A stretch of DNA of 64,000 nt from Isoetes taiwanensis (GCA_021234155.1 JAJEKV010000181.1:188001-252000); one strand, 5' to 3'; positions 1 through 12,752 are shown, counted from the first letter of the stretch. Numbers and translations are program-made. The notes: generated by a model from the letters alone, not told the origin.

Positions 1-667
1 AACATCCCAAATAGACAGAAATCCCCCTATGTCGACTTGTCGCTCTGCTATATTACTTGTATAATAATAGAACCATTCCATTATTTTCGTTAACTCTGCG
101 AGCAATATTGTAGTTACATATTGGGTATGATTCTTCAAAGGGCCCATTGGGATATAGATGGCAAAACCATTATCGCTAATAAGGTGGACAAAGGATTGGC
201 ATAACAATTCACGCCATTGAAAATAGGAGAAAGAAGATGATTGACTAGAAACATGACTATAATAAGATAGAATATGGTACAAATCCTAAGAAATTGAGTT
301 GATTATTATTGTTCTTCGGGATGAATAAATAGTCTATACCCATAAACACAGTCTATGTAAGTTGAAATAACCACGCTCTGAAAGGTTTTGAAGGAAAAAG
401 CCTTGATAGAGATTGAGGGTAATGTTTGAAAAATAGATAGCCATGGGACAAATGAGACAGCATTATAATTTTGATTTCGGTTTAGCTCATCGGTTAGGTA
501 TAAAAGTATGAAGAGGAAGGAGTGGTGACATGTGTTCCTCATGTTCTAAGAACAAATAATATAAGCTGCAATGATGTTTTTCACCAAAAATATCCCTTGC
601 TAAAGATGAAATTACCTAAAATGGAAAAAGAATCATAACTTGCAAGAAAAGGGGCCAATAAAGATAC
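1..667. other. Non-coding stretch left of the 4CL exon (probable intron)
   Basis: This AT-rich stretch follows a GT splice donor (minus strand, 667-666) of the 4CL-like gene. I searched its minus strand for the next 4CL exon (the part carrying the TGD and GGF motifs) and did not find it. It is therefore best read as an intron whose next exon lies beyond the left edge, or the gene is truncated here. Confidence 0.5.
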
Positions 668-2093
668 CTTTCATCACCTGAGGTCCTCGAATCCACACCT
701 CTCCGAGCTCATTATATGAAACTGATTTGTCGGTTTGTGTATCTACAATCTTTACTTCACTGTTACGAACGACAGTTCCACAAGATCCTGATTTAACAAC
801 AAATGAGTGTTTCGAAAATGCTAGAGACATGGATATCACTGGAGCTGCTTCTGTCATGCCATATGCCTGTGACATCACATTAGTATGGATATAATTCAAG
901 ATCTCAAGTTAAAGGATTACTAGTTCAATTATTACCTGAGCAAAGACAACATGCGGGAACCTTAATCGGATAGCATCCTCAGAATCACCTCCCAAAGGAG
1001 CCGCACCACACATCACCATCTTGAGGCTGGAGAGGTCATAATCCATGACAAGGGGGTTTCTAGACATTTCTAATAGAACTGGCGGGACTAACATTGTCAC
1101 TGTAACCTTGTACTTTTCAATGTATGATAAAACATCGACAAAGTTGTACTTCTTCATAATAACAACTGCTGCTCCAGCCCTCAATGCAGTAAGTAGAAGT
1201 GTGACAAGACAATAGCAATGGTGCATGGGAAGCATGCACAAGATGATGTCTTTAGTAGAGATGTTTAGATTTGGATTATCACCCTCCACTACTTGACATA
1301 TGCTTGAAGTGATATTTTTATGGCTCAGCATGACACCCTTTGGCAAGCCACATGTCCCAGAGGAGTATAATATGGCAACCGTGTCATCAACTTGTATCTT
1401 TATGTTGGGCCAATTTTCACCGTCCATGTCCATTAAAATAGAAAAATGTTGGCAACCAACTGGGGGTTCATCAGTTGTGAAAATGGGAATGCTCGATCCA
1501 GTAACTAGTTTATACGCATTGAAAGACTCGGTGATAATAATTTTAGCCTTGCTTGCTCTCGCTTGTCTCAATGCCTCAACATCATGAGCTGCTGGATGTG
1601 CAGTGGTGAAAGTTGCCCCTCTCATTGCTATACCAAGGACAAGCAATGCAACTTCAATACAATTTGGAAGCATGATCATCACCACATCATGTTTTTCTAT
1701 GCCAAATTTAGCTAGCCCCCTAGCAATTCTTATTGCACAGCTTTGAACTTCAGCATACGACATCTTCTTTCCTGAGGCTCCATCAATAAGACAATCTTTG
1801 TGTGGATAAGCTACAGACTTTTGCAGACAGAATTCAGCCAGGGGAAGATTGTTGGCTAAATCTATATCAAGTAGTTTGGATTTGAAGATGTGCTCCCTAT
1901 CCTGAGGAGGATAATCTCTCATGCTTACCTTAGGAGGAATATTGTGGCTGGGAAGCTCGACCTTGGTGTTGGAGAGCTGAGGAGATGGCTGGATGCTGGT
2001 GTCCATGCTCCCCAGTGTTATGCTATTGGAGCAAAGTTTGGTATTGATATTTATACCAGGTGAGATGTTGAATGGAGTGGAATTGAATGACAT
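668..2093 (-). CDS. 4-coumarate:CoA ligase-like acyl-activating enzyme, partial (two exons)
   Basis: This enzyme family activates hydroxycinnamates or related acids with ATP and CoA at the entry to phenylpropanoid metabolism. Exon 1 runs from 2093 to 938 and ends CAG|GTAATA. Exon 2 runs from 866 (after ACAG) to 668, before a GTATCT donor. The join is in phase, giving FAQ then AYGMTEA. Visible motifs are the AMP-binding P-loop [11 protein letters not shown] with LSHKN after it, [14 protein letters not shown], and a box-II variant GEVWIRG (usually GEICIRG). The C-terminal third, with the TGD and GGF motifs, is not in the window. The first ATG gives about 30 residues more than a second in-frame Met ([10 protein letters not shown]) nearer the usual family start. 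The core is divergent: the usual TTANP reads TTAHP, and HIY reads HHCY. A 4CL-like ACS of unknown substrate is possible. No internal stop is seen. Confidence 0.8.
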
Positions 2094-3229
2094 TAGAATA
2101 GTAAGATGAAGAAGAAAAGATTTTAACTTTGAATTGAGTTTGAGTTGAATGGATTTTAGAAAAGGAATTCAAGTTGGAATAGAATTGGTTTAGGAGGACA
2201 GTCCAAGGTAGAAGGCGGCCGCGACATTTCCCAGCGTTTTTTTCTAATACATGGCAGGTGGTATGACATATGCAGCTTTTGGACATTATTTGTTATCTTG
2301 GCAAAAAATCAAACTATTGCAATTGGGACGAGCGGACCAGAGAAGACCAGAAATGCAAGCATTTTTCGTTTTGTGCCTTATTATATAACTTGTGATTCTA
2401 AATTGGTATCAGGGCGGTTTCCGACGAGGTCTGTCTGCGCCGTGGCTGCATCTTCCAAAAACAAACGTAAATTTGTGTAGCGATATTCAAAGGTACTTAC
2501 GTACCCGTTTATCAACCAGTGAAAACGTGCTGTGGCGTAAAAGTCTTGGTATTCGTTCTGCCTGTAACGTAAATTATACAGCGATTTCTGTCAACCGATG
2601 CGACTGCCCAGAAAAGAACAGTTAGTCTTTGTCCTACTAATCTCGAGAAAAAAGCCCGCCAGAAAGTTTCCTGATTCTCAGTCGTATTCAAATTCGAACC
2701 TTCCCATCCACATTATTTTTCTCGTGCAAAAATCAAGTACATCTTCAAAAATCCAAATTAGTGGTACCCATGAGCTCAATTTTGTTCCCAAAAGTCTGTC
2801 CCTTACCCACACAAAGTTTGTAAGATTTTCTACTTGATGGTGCCTTAGGAACCCTGTCATGCATACCATATCACAGACTAGACTTCAGCATATGACGTGT
2901 GCCATACTTCTGCATACAACATCGAAGCTTGTAACTTCAGCTCACCATATGACATCCTAGGAAAAATGTCATATGGTGAACTCTGGCAAAGAACACCATT
3001 GTTAGAGGGCTAGTTAACTCTTGCAAAGAAAAACGTGGTGTGGAAATATTTATGATCTTGTCATTGCAATTGCGCAAATTGAAACAAAATAGCAACATCA
3101 ATCCCAAAATCAGTCGAGTAATTTGTCTTTGTGGATACAATAGTATGTTCTTAGAAAACTTTGTCAAAATAGCAATACAATGTTGCTTCTAGAGTATGAT
3201 CTCATTGCAATACAATTTTGCTTTTAGCA
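2094..3229. other. Intergenic stretch, no gene recognised
   Basis: This is the upstream flank of the 4CL gene, presumably with its promoter and 5' leader, though I cannot place a TATA box with confidence. Short open frames here have no recognisable domain. It contains one retroelement-like primer-binding motif, listed separately. Confidence 0.5.
2404..2415 (+). other. Primer-binding-site-like motif (tRNA-iMet type), relic
   Basis: TGGTATCAGGGC differs by one base from the plant initiator-Met primer-binding site TGGTATCAGAGC, and GGTTTCCGACG follows, as in many plant LTR elements. No matching LTR end (..CA) lies directly before it and no gag-pol follows, so it is at most a relic. A chance match is possible. 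Confidence 0.3.
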
Positions 3230-4478
3230 GTAAAGAAAGAAAGAAAGAAATTTTTAACGTCCACGGAACCCAATCGGGTTATGGGACCCAATACAAAAGA
3301 GAGGGCAAAAGCCCAAACTGAAACTCGGGGGCCAAGCCCCGTGACCAAACCAAAAAGGCCGAAGCCAAAATCAAACGTGGGGACCAGCCCCAGTACACAG
3401 AACCCGGGGACTATACCCCGTAACAAATCATAATGCTAAAATAAAATAAAACAAAAGGGCATAAGGCCAAACAGGGCTCGGTGGCAAACCAACTACACAG
3501 ACACTGCCCATGGATCAAGTGGCCAGTGATCCCGAATGATAGCCTGTCCGCCTCTATACACAGCCCACTTCCGGTGCAGACGAGCCTCGCGGACGCGACA
3601 TAGTTCCTCCTTCCGCGCTCGGCAGAGCTGTCTTTGGGTAAGGTCTTCTGGGCCGGAGAAGGGGTCCCTTTGCAACCGATTGCCATGGTGGAGGATGTGC
3701 GGCTGGACAAGGCATCCCCGCCCGACCCAATAAATGACGGGGGCGGTCGGTAGTCTTTGCTCCAACTTCGAGCCGAGAGAATGCCATCTGCCTTGACGTG
3801 CATCACCTCAGCAAAGAAACGGGTCACCTCAGCTGTCCCAGGAGTGTCGCTCGCTTCTTCCAAACCCACAATGCGTAGGTTTAGAGCTAACGGGTGCTCT
3901 GTGGCTCGGCCAGGCTGCGAAAGCGGGACCTGTGCAGTGGGCAAACAATCCTCAGATGGCGGCCGCGTGGGTATAGGCGTGGGTATCATCAGATCCGTGG
4001 TGTAGCATCCACATGCTTCGGACTCTAACCCCAATGGGAGGTGCAGTGCGCGATCGCCGGTGGTGCTCTCTCGCCGATCCGTATGCGGCATCTCTAAAAG
4101 CTGGACCCAGCTTCTCAAGGGCAACTGAGCCGATGTTCCTGTGAGTGTGACTGCCGATTGGACCGTGCGGATCCCGACCAACAAATCTGGAGGCAGACAA
4201 TGGATCCGAGCATCAATCCTGGACAAGGCTGCAGCATAAGATGCATCCGGAGCAGATTGTGTGTCTGGGTGTGTCAGTATAGGGCGCTGCGGCCCAAAGG
4301 ATGGGGCTGCCTGAAGATATGGTGCAATCGCGGGGTCATAGGGCCTATTCAAGACCGGCTCAGACAGCCTAATGAGGTTCTTTTCTTTGCCGGTCTCCCT
4401 GGCCATGCGCTTGATCTTACGAGCCATTCTAATGACAAGGTGGTGAGGGATAGAGCAGTTGCAAGGGGACCAGTGCAA
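3230..4478 (-). pseudogene. Non-LTR retrotransposon ORF1-like protein, frameshifted
   Basis: Read on the minus strand, the long frame carries LRIVGLEEASDTPGTAEVTRFF, the start of a plant LINE ORF1 RNA-binding domain (quoted in two overlapping parts: LRIVGLEEASD and TAEVTRFF). The frame then shifts. The expected ORF1 C-terminal pattern is found in another frame between about 3765 and 3500: GPEDLTQRQL, then REARLHRKWAVYRGGQAIIR. No endonuclease or reverse transcriptase follows. Instead the sequence passes into a hairpin-rich segment and a (TTTC)n tail at 3235-3250, as at the 3' end of a non-LTR element. This suggests an ORF1-only, non-autonomous element, or a deleted LINE. It is GC-rich compared with its neighbours. 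Confidence 0.55.
3268..3420 (-). repeat. Cluster of GC-clamped mini-hairpins near the 3' end of the ORF1-only element
   Basis: At least four short inverted repeats follow one another: GGGC-AAAA-GCCC (3303-3314), GGGG..CCCC (3327-3340), GGGG..CCCC (3379-3391) and GGGG..CCCC (3406-3419). A weaker CCCAAT/GGGTTATGGG pairing lies near 3270. They sit between the ORF1 relic and the (TTTC)n tail, where a LINE 3' UTR recognised by its reverse transcriptase would be. Confidence 0.5.
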
Positions 4479-5250
4479 TTCGATCCTAGCGGTGAGCTTG
4501 GATGCAAAGGCGAATTCGGCCTAGGATTACAAAAAGATGAGCAAACAGATAACAAGTTGAGGTCCAAGGTTCTCAGGAACAAATCACCGGAGCAATAAGA
4601 AGATGGGCGAACAGAACTGCTTATGGAACAAAAGGGAGCTCCCCGGGCAGGTGTAACAGATCGTTCAACCAGGCTTTAAACCAGACCCTAAACCAACACC
4701 GAACTAAACAAGAGGTAACCTGGTATGGCGAAACTGTAACTGGAGGCGTGCGCACTTGTTGCTAGACCCTGTCGATTTACATGAGCTTGAACAGACCCGG
4801 CCGTTGATGCTGTCGATGCTGGTGATGCCAGGCTATGCTGGTGATGCCATAACCGTACCCATACTTGTTGCTCGATGCTTGCCCCTGTACCAATAACCGA
4901 CGTGATGCCAAAATCCGGATCGCCTATGTGACGCTGAAGGGGGATAACCCAGAGCCTATTGGCTGGGTAACCCAGAGCTGAGCCGACCGGGATCAAGACA
5001 AAGGTTTTTGGGCAAAGCTTCAACAACCCATGCTGGCCGATGTCGTAGCTGTGATCTGTGTTGGATCCCCTGACGATATGCGGAAGCGAAATCAATCCAA
5101 TCCTATCCTATCTGTTGCTGCTTCATGCTTTTCCCCCTGGCCGCTCTACATGGGGTCGCTAGTCCGGCCTCTGGCGCTAACTCTCAATACTATTTGATTA
5201 ACTCATGGAGAAAGATATCTAGAGTAATCTAAAAAATAAAAACTAGCAGT
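4479..5250 (-). other. GC-rich upstream part of the ORF1-only element, not recognised
   Basis: Base composition matches the ORF1 relic next to it, so it probably is the 5' part of the same element. A 135-codon frame on the minus strand (5095-4688) has no recognisable domain. Short GATGCTG/GGTGATGCC repeats occur around 4806-4850. Confidence 0.35.
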
Positions 5251-7631
5251 AGGGCAGCCTTGTGGCAAAGGAAGTAGTGTAGTGAAGAGGAGGAAAGATG
5301 GAAAGGTCCAAGGACCAACAGAAAAAGAGTTAAATTCTATCAGTTTATTTCGATCAATTATCATGCATAATGAATATATGCTCTAATAATTCTATGTTCA
5401 TTAACTTCATTTTCGAGTAGGATACTTGTCCACTACTCCCATTGATCCATCGTTATAATAGAGCATGAGCTCATCAATTTCAATCCTAATAATCCATGGA
5501 GACCAAAAATTAAGAAAAGTGTGTTCTTGAATTTTAAAACAAAAATGAAGAAAAGTGCATTGTACATCTACCCATAATAAATTATTATTGGTGGAATCCT
5601 TGGGTATATATAGACAACGAAGGAAAAAAGGTTATAATCTAGTTAACAACCAATGTTAGAGTAGCACTAGGCATGTACAAAACAACTTGTTGGTCGAGAA
5701 TCATAGAGCCAAGGCTTGTTTTTTCCTTCAAACTCACTCCATAAATAGCGCTAGAATATGAGGCACTGGCCATGGGATGTTCAGTGCAAGTTCTAACTAG
5801 CGAGTGAAGATGATTCTTTTAAGTGACGTATCTCTGAATACCAACATTAGGACATCTTCAAAATAAAAATGGCCACCATGTCTCAGGTGCCAATCAAGGC
5901 ACACAATCATAATGTCATAATCTTAAGTTATATTGTGTCTGATTTGAGCATCACAAACCTTATGGTAGCATGTCAACATTGGCACTTCATGATATCAAAG
6001 AAGAGATCCAATTTAAAAAATGATCACAATCAAACATAAAATCATCTCGGCCAAAATAAGTAAAAAAAATGATGGGAGAAGGCCCTGTGGTTATTGATAC
6101 ATTTGGTTGGTTGTTGTTTACTATAAATAAAAATGTACTTTGTGTCACCTACATTCTTTTTTTAACTTAAAGAAAATGCCTTGCACATCGTTTCAATATC
6201 TCTTGTTTCAACATTTTACATGTTGTGCTTTGCGATATCCCAAGCAAAATATATTATATTGGTGGTGTTTCATATTTAATATAAAGTGTAATCTATATAA
6301 CTCGTTTAGTTGCACTGCGTATAACCATTCATGTACTTCAATCATTGGTATGATCACATTAGTTGATTGTTCTGCATGAGTTACAAATTAGTATAATAAA
6401 AAATATGGATTTAAACCAAACAATTATTAAGTGTTTACTCAAATTTGTCACAGTAGAGCAAAATGTTCCGAAGAAAAAGACTCGTTACAATAGCAAATTC
6501 ATATTTGATTCCACTTGGCTGACTAAGCCAATCAACAATTAAATGTACATGTATAGTAGCTTGCTAATATTTATTCCATGATATTCACCACAATTTTTGG
6601 CCCAAAGTCGATGTAAGTGCGCATGGACCACACAAATGCCCAGCATGCTCATTTCTTGAAGAGACGAGACTACAAAATTAATGTGTATGTTCATTTTCTA
6701 AAGAGATGAGGCTACTAATTAATATGTGGGGATCTTGAATCGCTGCTTGGGCTTCGGTATGACGTAATAGAGAAAAAAGAACGCAATGCTGCAAGGAAAG
6801 AAATACACAGACAATCTCAATACTACAAGGATAGTAGCATGAACAAAAAAATAAAGGACAATGCTATATATATTTCTTTCTTTTCTTGAACAACATCTTT
6901 CTTAACTATCCTGGGAAAAAACTTCTGCTCTAAATGTGGAATATACTGGATTGTTAAACTAACTGAATGAGATGCTATTGGTCCACTATTTGAGCTATGG
7001 TCAGTATTTATCAGTTGAAACAACGGAGATCTATGAGATGGTGAATGTGGTGTGTTGTGGTGTGGTTGAGCATATTCATCTGAGGATCGACATTGCATGT
7101 TTTTGAACTATCTTCACAGTTGAATAATTCATTTCCAGCTATCTTCAAGCTATTCTATCCATATGTAATAATGCTATGGTTTCGTAAAAACTATTTTCAC
7201 TTCATCAATTTCTTCAGCGGGTCCAATTGCCTCATTTTCACCTCTACTTGAGTAAAGTTCAAGACTAGAATATATGACTATCCACACATATTGCTATTTG
7301 AGTGTGAATTCTTGGTTCATTTAGGGCCAGGCATATCTTTCTTACGTTTCTCAATAGAGGTAGCCACTTATCAGCTCATAAAAACTGCAAATAAACCATC
7401 TTGAGAACTAAAAGTCATTTTCGTTCTTGTCGAAGAAATACGCATGAAATAGTCAATTTACCTCGAATAGACGTGGTTGAATATGCAGAGCACCATCTTT
7501 ATTTCTCATTGTACCAAAGAACGAAGCTTCAAGAATAAGAGAATGTGTTGCCAAAACTACTTGTAGGTCCATAAGGTAAAAAAATCATTTTTTTTTTCCT
7601 TTTTTAGGTGGGCCATTGGAAGGATCTTATA
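5251..7631. other. AT-rich non-coding stretch, nothing recognised
   Basis: No frame here has a recognisable domain and no repeat structure stands out. It is ordinary AT-rich plant intergenic DNA as far as I can see. Confidence 0.5.
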
Positions 7632-7878
7632 TAGTCGCTTCTACCCATTTATGCCGGTGTCTCGGGAACGCCCCACAGGCACATTCAAGGATCGAATACT
7701 CGAGCAGTCTAACTCAAGACCTGCTCTAATACCAACTGTAACGTTCCTAACCGACATGCCCTTAACCAACTGGGCAAAACTGTCTAGACGTTTATGAGTA
7801 GTCGCTTCTATCCATTTATGCCGGTGTCCCGGGAATGCCCCACAGGCACATTCAAGGATCGAATACTCGAGTGGTCTA
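7632..7878. repeat. 80-bp direct repeat flanking a retroelement edge
   Basis: Two copies (7632-7711 and 7799-7878, period 167) share TAGTCGCTTCTA, the ATTTATGCCGGTGTC segment, CCCCACAGGCACATTCAAGG and ATCGAATACTCGAG, with a few substitutions. The primer-binding-like relic lies between them. They may be pieces of one degraded LTR element that duplicated locally. Confidence 0.6.
7723..7747 (-). other. Antisense primer-binding-site/LTR junction relic
   Basis: On the minus strand this reads an LTR-like end (CGTTACA), then two bases, then TGGTATTAGAGC, one base off the plant iMet primer-binding site. On the plus strand the LTR would start TGTAACGTTCC at 7737. No coding region of such an element is attached. 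Confidence 0.35.
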
Positions 7879-9556
7879 CCATGGCCCCGTTATAGTTTTT
7901 GGTGCACTTGGAAGCTGGGCTCTCCATTGGTATATATATGCCTTCAGACGGTCAGCTCATGTCCCGAAATTAGGGTGTTCCATTTCAGCCTCCATAACTA
8001 ATCCTGGTATGCCCTCGTCTCTTTATGTTTCTTCTATTATGGTTTCATCGGCGACAGGGAATTCTACATCTATTGCCCCCCTTGGATTGCCATCTAATTC
8101 ATGCCTTAATTCGCTTTCTTCGCTTCTTTTAATCACGCAACAATTTCCACTGTTTTCTGCTACCAAATTTATGATTGCTTCTTCTATGCATCCCATTTTG
8201 CCTATGCTCATCATGACTTCTTTGCCTTCTCCATCTTTGTCTTTTTCATCAGCATCTTTTTATGTTGGCACAATCCTCTCCTGCTTCTTGGGCCTCTGCG
8301 GATATAGTTGCTCATGTTTCACACAAATGCTTTACTCTGTGGATTAGATGCAACATGACTTCTGATGCCCGATCTACTCATGTCCGCAAGGATAAACATT
8401 ATGATAAAGAATAATAAAAAAGAGGTGTCAACACATTTAAAGGGGTTGCAAGCTATAGAAGACCAGATGGACGTTCAACTTCCTCATGAGAAGGTTTTAT
8501 ATGGGGCACAGGAGTGCTTTTACACCTTTCTTCAAGCTGGAGTTCCAATTGTTAAAATCAATCATGATGCACATTTGCAGTGTGTGTAAAATCTAGTCTC
8601 TCATACTGTTGTTTATCACTTCACTGATCAATTTTTTTTATCTCAAAAGCATGACAGCATAATTATTTTAATTTTTTGTTAAATTCACCTGTAGCAATTG
8701 ATAAGTTGATGGATTGCGGAGTGGATCCTTTATGGGGCATTATCTTCTATCTCAAGTATACATCTCTAGCTTCTTGCCCAACAAATCTGGTGCATTCAGA
8801 ATGCCGTGTTAGTTCGCATTGGAGGATTTTCCTATTGAATTGCAAGTTCTAGACTTCATGATTGCGATTGCCAATGGCTTAGATCTCCACCTTACTCACT
8901 CAATTGACTCACTCAATTGTCAATGTTCCACTTGTTTGTATCTCCCTTCCTGCTGATGCTTCTCTTTCAAAATCTGCTGTTGTTAAAAGTGCCCCCCTTT
9001 TTTCCAGATAAAATGGTCTCTGCATAATGGTCCTAAACTTGCTAATATATTCCTAGATGTAGAACCTTTCTCACCTTTCGCAATAGGCTAGCTCTCTCTA
9101 TTCTCATAGTTTCTTTATATGTCCCAAATCATGTATCTTCCTTCGCTCCATCTAAGTTTATACCTCTTGCACCCTCTGTTTCTAGCATTGTATCTCATAC
9201 CTCAGCTCATCTAACTCCTCATTCTTCATCCCCCTACCATCATATCTTCTGTCAACTTTTCTACTGACCAGCATGAGAGATTAGCACAGATTGCTCATAA
9301 ATATGAAAGATTGGAGGCCTCATTGACAGATTGGTCCATTTCCTAAATGAAAAAAGTTGCTCGTCGGAGGAATACTTATGCACCATAGTCATCTCTCTGA
9401 GTATGTCCTTTCGACAGAGCCTGCATCAGTCACTATAATTACAACTCTTCATGTGGCATCAAGGCAGCACTGGGCAGACCAAGTGGAAAATGAAATATGC
9501 ATGCACATGTTGGTCCTATTGGATTTGGAGCATCGACCATTAGACCTTCTTGCACA
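7879..9556. other. Non-coding stretch before a LINE endonuclease relic
   Basis: A 170-codon frame (7835-8347) and a 74-codon frame (8365-8589) have no domain I recognise. Because they lie upstream of a LINE endonuclease on the same strand, they could be decayed ORF1 sequence of that LINE, but nothing in them shows it. Confidence 0.35.
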
Positions 9557-10356
9557 ATGAAATCGATTTCTTGGAATGTCTGGGGCATTACCTCTTCCCT
9601 GGCTAAACGAAGCAGACTTTCTATGGCCCTTGCTAGGTTGAATTTGGCCTTTTATTGTCTACAAGAGCACAAATGCAAGAAAGATGATATGCAATAAGTT
9701 GCTTCAGCAGTTGAACGGCAATATAATGTTCCTGTAGTTGCACTGACTCAGCAAAGACAGGGGATCTCAGAGCTGGAAGCATGACATAGCATTCACATTC
9801 ATTCAGGTTGATAGGTGGCCACTAGATCATTATCAAGTGGGTTGACAATGGACAAGAATGGGGACTTGTGGATGTTTATGTTCATAATAGACCTCGTCAA
9901 AGGGATGCACTTTGGGCTACACTAAGAACCAAATTGGTTAGGTTCGGTGCTCATGTGGCTTGATTGCTAGTGGGGGACTTCAACATGGTTGAACTTGAGG
10001 CTAATAGGTGTGGCAGGGGGACTGATACTGTTTAGGATTTTGAGCACGAGACTAATACATGATTATAGTTTAGCACAGAAGTGGATGGGAATCCAAGCTT
10101 TGCTTGATGCAATGGATGATTGGGCGATGGAAGGGTATATGCAAGACATGATAGGGGGTACTACAATGATTTGGCAGTTGTTTGCATGCCCACTTTCTTT
10201 CGAAAAAAATTGCTTGATTGTTCTATTTCAGACCACAATCTACAAAGCTTTTGTTCTGTTCCAGATATTGCACATAGCAAAACTAAAACCCATTTTGAAT
10301 TAAATGTTCCTTTCTTGAAGGATGAGGAGTTCCAGACCAGTTGTAGACAAGTTTGA
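9557..10356 (+). pseudogene. LINE (L1-type) apurinic endonuclease domain, degraded
   Basis: The relic opens with SISWNVWG and CLQEHK, the first two conserved blocks of the L1 endonuclease (catalytic Asn and Glu). It continues with VDVYVHNRPRQRDALWATL and LLVGDFNMVE (catalytic Asp-x-Asn near 9970-9995), and ends with SISDH (Asp-His pair) near 10220-10240. In the intact family this domain nicks target DNA for target-primed reverse transcription. Several frameshifts and stops separate the blocks. No reverse transcriptase follows, so only the 5' half of ORF2 remains. Confidence 0.75.
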
Positions 10357-10579
10357 TCATTTGCATTTTCTAGATGGAGAGGGGAATGGGAAAGATGGCC
10401 GACTACTTATTATTTCATAATTTGAAAGTGTGAACTAAATTAACCATTGCTCCAGTGTAATGGTTCCTAGCTTATGCTCAGCAACGTTGGGTACTATTTC
10501 TAGTAAAACTAGGATACATTGGCTTCAATTCCCATTTTGTCTTAGTATGTCATCCTTTTGGTATTATATTTTCTTACAC

Positions 10580-10805
10580 AATTCCCATGGTGACAATATA
10601 TATAAGTCCTTACATCTGTTTAAGAATGTTCTTACACCATTGTTATGGTGCAAAATACAGTGTGCGTTAAGTGTGTGCCTCAAATTCGCACGAATTCCCA
10701 TGGTGACAATATATGTAAGTCCTTACGTCTGTTTAAGAATGTTCTTACACCATTGTTATGGTGCAAAATACAGTGTGCTTTAAGTGTGTGCCTCAAATTC
10801 GCACC
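10580..10805. repeat. 113-bp tandem duplication
   Basis: Two head-to-tail copies (10580-10692 and 10693-10805) start AATTCCCATGGTGACAATAT and end CTCAAATTCGCA. They differ at only a few positions. No coding role is seen. The high identity suggests a recent duplication. Confidence 0.85.
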
Positions 10806-11906
10806 ATGGCCGTGATTTAATATCATGACCTTAACTGACAAACCCTATGTTTTCGCACAGAATGTACATTTCCAACTCCTAAGGCAATACTAAGGCGAGC
10901 GTTGAATTTACTGGCAGGAAAGAAGTCGGTCATAGCTCAGAGCAGGTCTGGTAATATCTGGGATTGTTCACAGCATTCGGTACAATAAGGTTATCACGAA
11001 GGAGAGAATATTTTGAGAGTCACATCTGGAGGAGTTTGAGGAGGTTCTGGGAGAACCAGTGGATGCTACTATTGTGTGCATGAATTTTTTTCCTCCGAGT
11101 GGATATAATGAGGAAGATGAATACTTCTCGAGCAACATATATAGTATCTTAGATAAGTTCATGGCAGCAGCAGTGGATCATGATATTAAGCCATGTCCCA
11201 CAACAGCCTTGCCTTCCCTAAGTGTCAAATTGCTACTTAGATTGTTTCGTAAGCCAGACCATGACAGAATTAGGAGATCCTTGAATAGGCTACCCAATGC
11301 TTGTGTAGGTAGGAAGGTAGTCTATCTACATGATATATAATATCCTAATTGCAAAGTCAAGCACTGGTCCACTTGTGGAGACTGCTCAAATAACACATGC
11401 CAAAGAGCCTACTCACCAGTAGAGGAGTTCAAAGATCCAGAAGAGGAGAAGCACCTTACCCTTGCAGTTGAAGATGTAGTAGAGTAAGTACTAACTGAAC
11501 CGTAGTTGTCTAGTTGGTGCTTGTTAGAAGAACAACCCATCCATATTGGCAGCAAAACTTATCTCTTGCTTCTGGATATCGCTAGACTAATTGGCATGTG
11601 TGCATATCGTAGGCCTTGGTGATCTAATTGAGTTTGAGTCAGGAAGAAAAGCTCAATAAGAACACGTTAATAGAGACATGCCACTGCCTTCACGCAGCTC
11701 CATTGGTATAAGTGGGCCATGAAATTTTGTTTGTGTACTATGATGTTGGAATAGACATAAGTTGGTTATCCATTCAACCCACTATCGAGCAAATTATGTA
11801 GTAATAGACAACGTGCAAAGATGGAAAAAACTTTTACCTATTCCAACATGTAGAAATAGACGTACTAATGCATAGAAAAAATTTACGTGGAGTAAATAGA
11901 CGTCAT
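10806..11906. other. Non-coding stretch, nothing recognised
   Basis: A 93-codon frame at 11059-11340 is open but has no recognisable domain, and its flanks look non-coding. Nothing else is supported. Confidence 0.4.
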
Positions 11907-12150
11907 GTAGTAATGCATGGAAAAATATGCACCTTGCTTGTTTAACCGATAGACAACATGGAAAAAACTTATGTCTATTCCAACGTGTAGTAAATAGACA
12001 AAATGTAGTAATGCATGGAAAAATATGCACCTTGCTTGCTTGACCAATAGATAACATGTAGTAATGCATGGAAAAATATGCACTTTGCTTGCTTGACCAA
12101 TAGATAACGTAGTAAAGCATGGAAAAATATGCATCTTGCTTGCTTGACCC
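11907..12150. repeat. About 52-bp tandem repeat array, four copies
   Basis: Copies beginning GTAGTAATGCATGGAAAAAT start at 11907, 12005, 12058 and 12110, each followed by a GCACCTTGCTTGCTTGACC-like segment. The first is separated by a 45-bp spacer that itself resembles sequence near 11822. Minus-strand open frames across it are products of the repeat, not genes. Confidence 0.8.
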
Positions 12151-12752
12151 CTTGCGATAGATAAATAGATTATCACATGGTAGCATCCCGTAGTAGAGAC
12201 GTATGATGGTCCTCTAGAAGTTTTAAAAGAGACTCCAACACAAGACCTCCTAACTGCTAACCCCAAAAAAAAAAAAAAAAAAAAGGAACCATTGAATGCA
12301 TGGAAGAATATAGGTGCCCATGGCATCAATATTTTCATATGTAGTACTACATGTATACATGACGTCAGTACGACATATATAGATGACGTCAGTACGACAT
12401 ATATAGAAGAGATCTGAACATCTAGAAAGACTAAATGATATAAAGTATTAGGACAAAAACCTTGTTGGTAGCATGTGTCAAATAAACTGACCAATATTTT
12501 GAAAATCCAATAATCGTAAAATCAGTCAATCCTTCTCAATCAGAGGCAGAAATAACGGCTGGTCACTTGGTTTTTGCAAGTCAAAATTTGCTCAAATTTC
12601 TAGAGCTATTTTTGACAGTCATACCAAAATTTGAAAAAACAAAAATAAAAAAAAATGCAAAATTAATTCAAATTATCTATTATAAATGTATCCCTCTATT
12701 TTTTTTTTTCGGAGTACATAAGCATGTTCCATCCAATTGAGTAAGTAACATT

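Noticed and set aside
1-632. Third 4CL exon on the minus strand
   Set aside because: No TGD, GGF or PAE(L/I)E-type motif in any frame of the stretch.
11794-12494. Protein-coding gene on the minus strand
   Set aside because: The frames run through a 52-bp tandem array and an A run; the products are repeat-derived.
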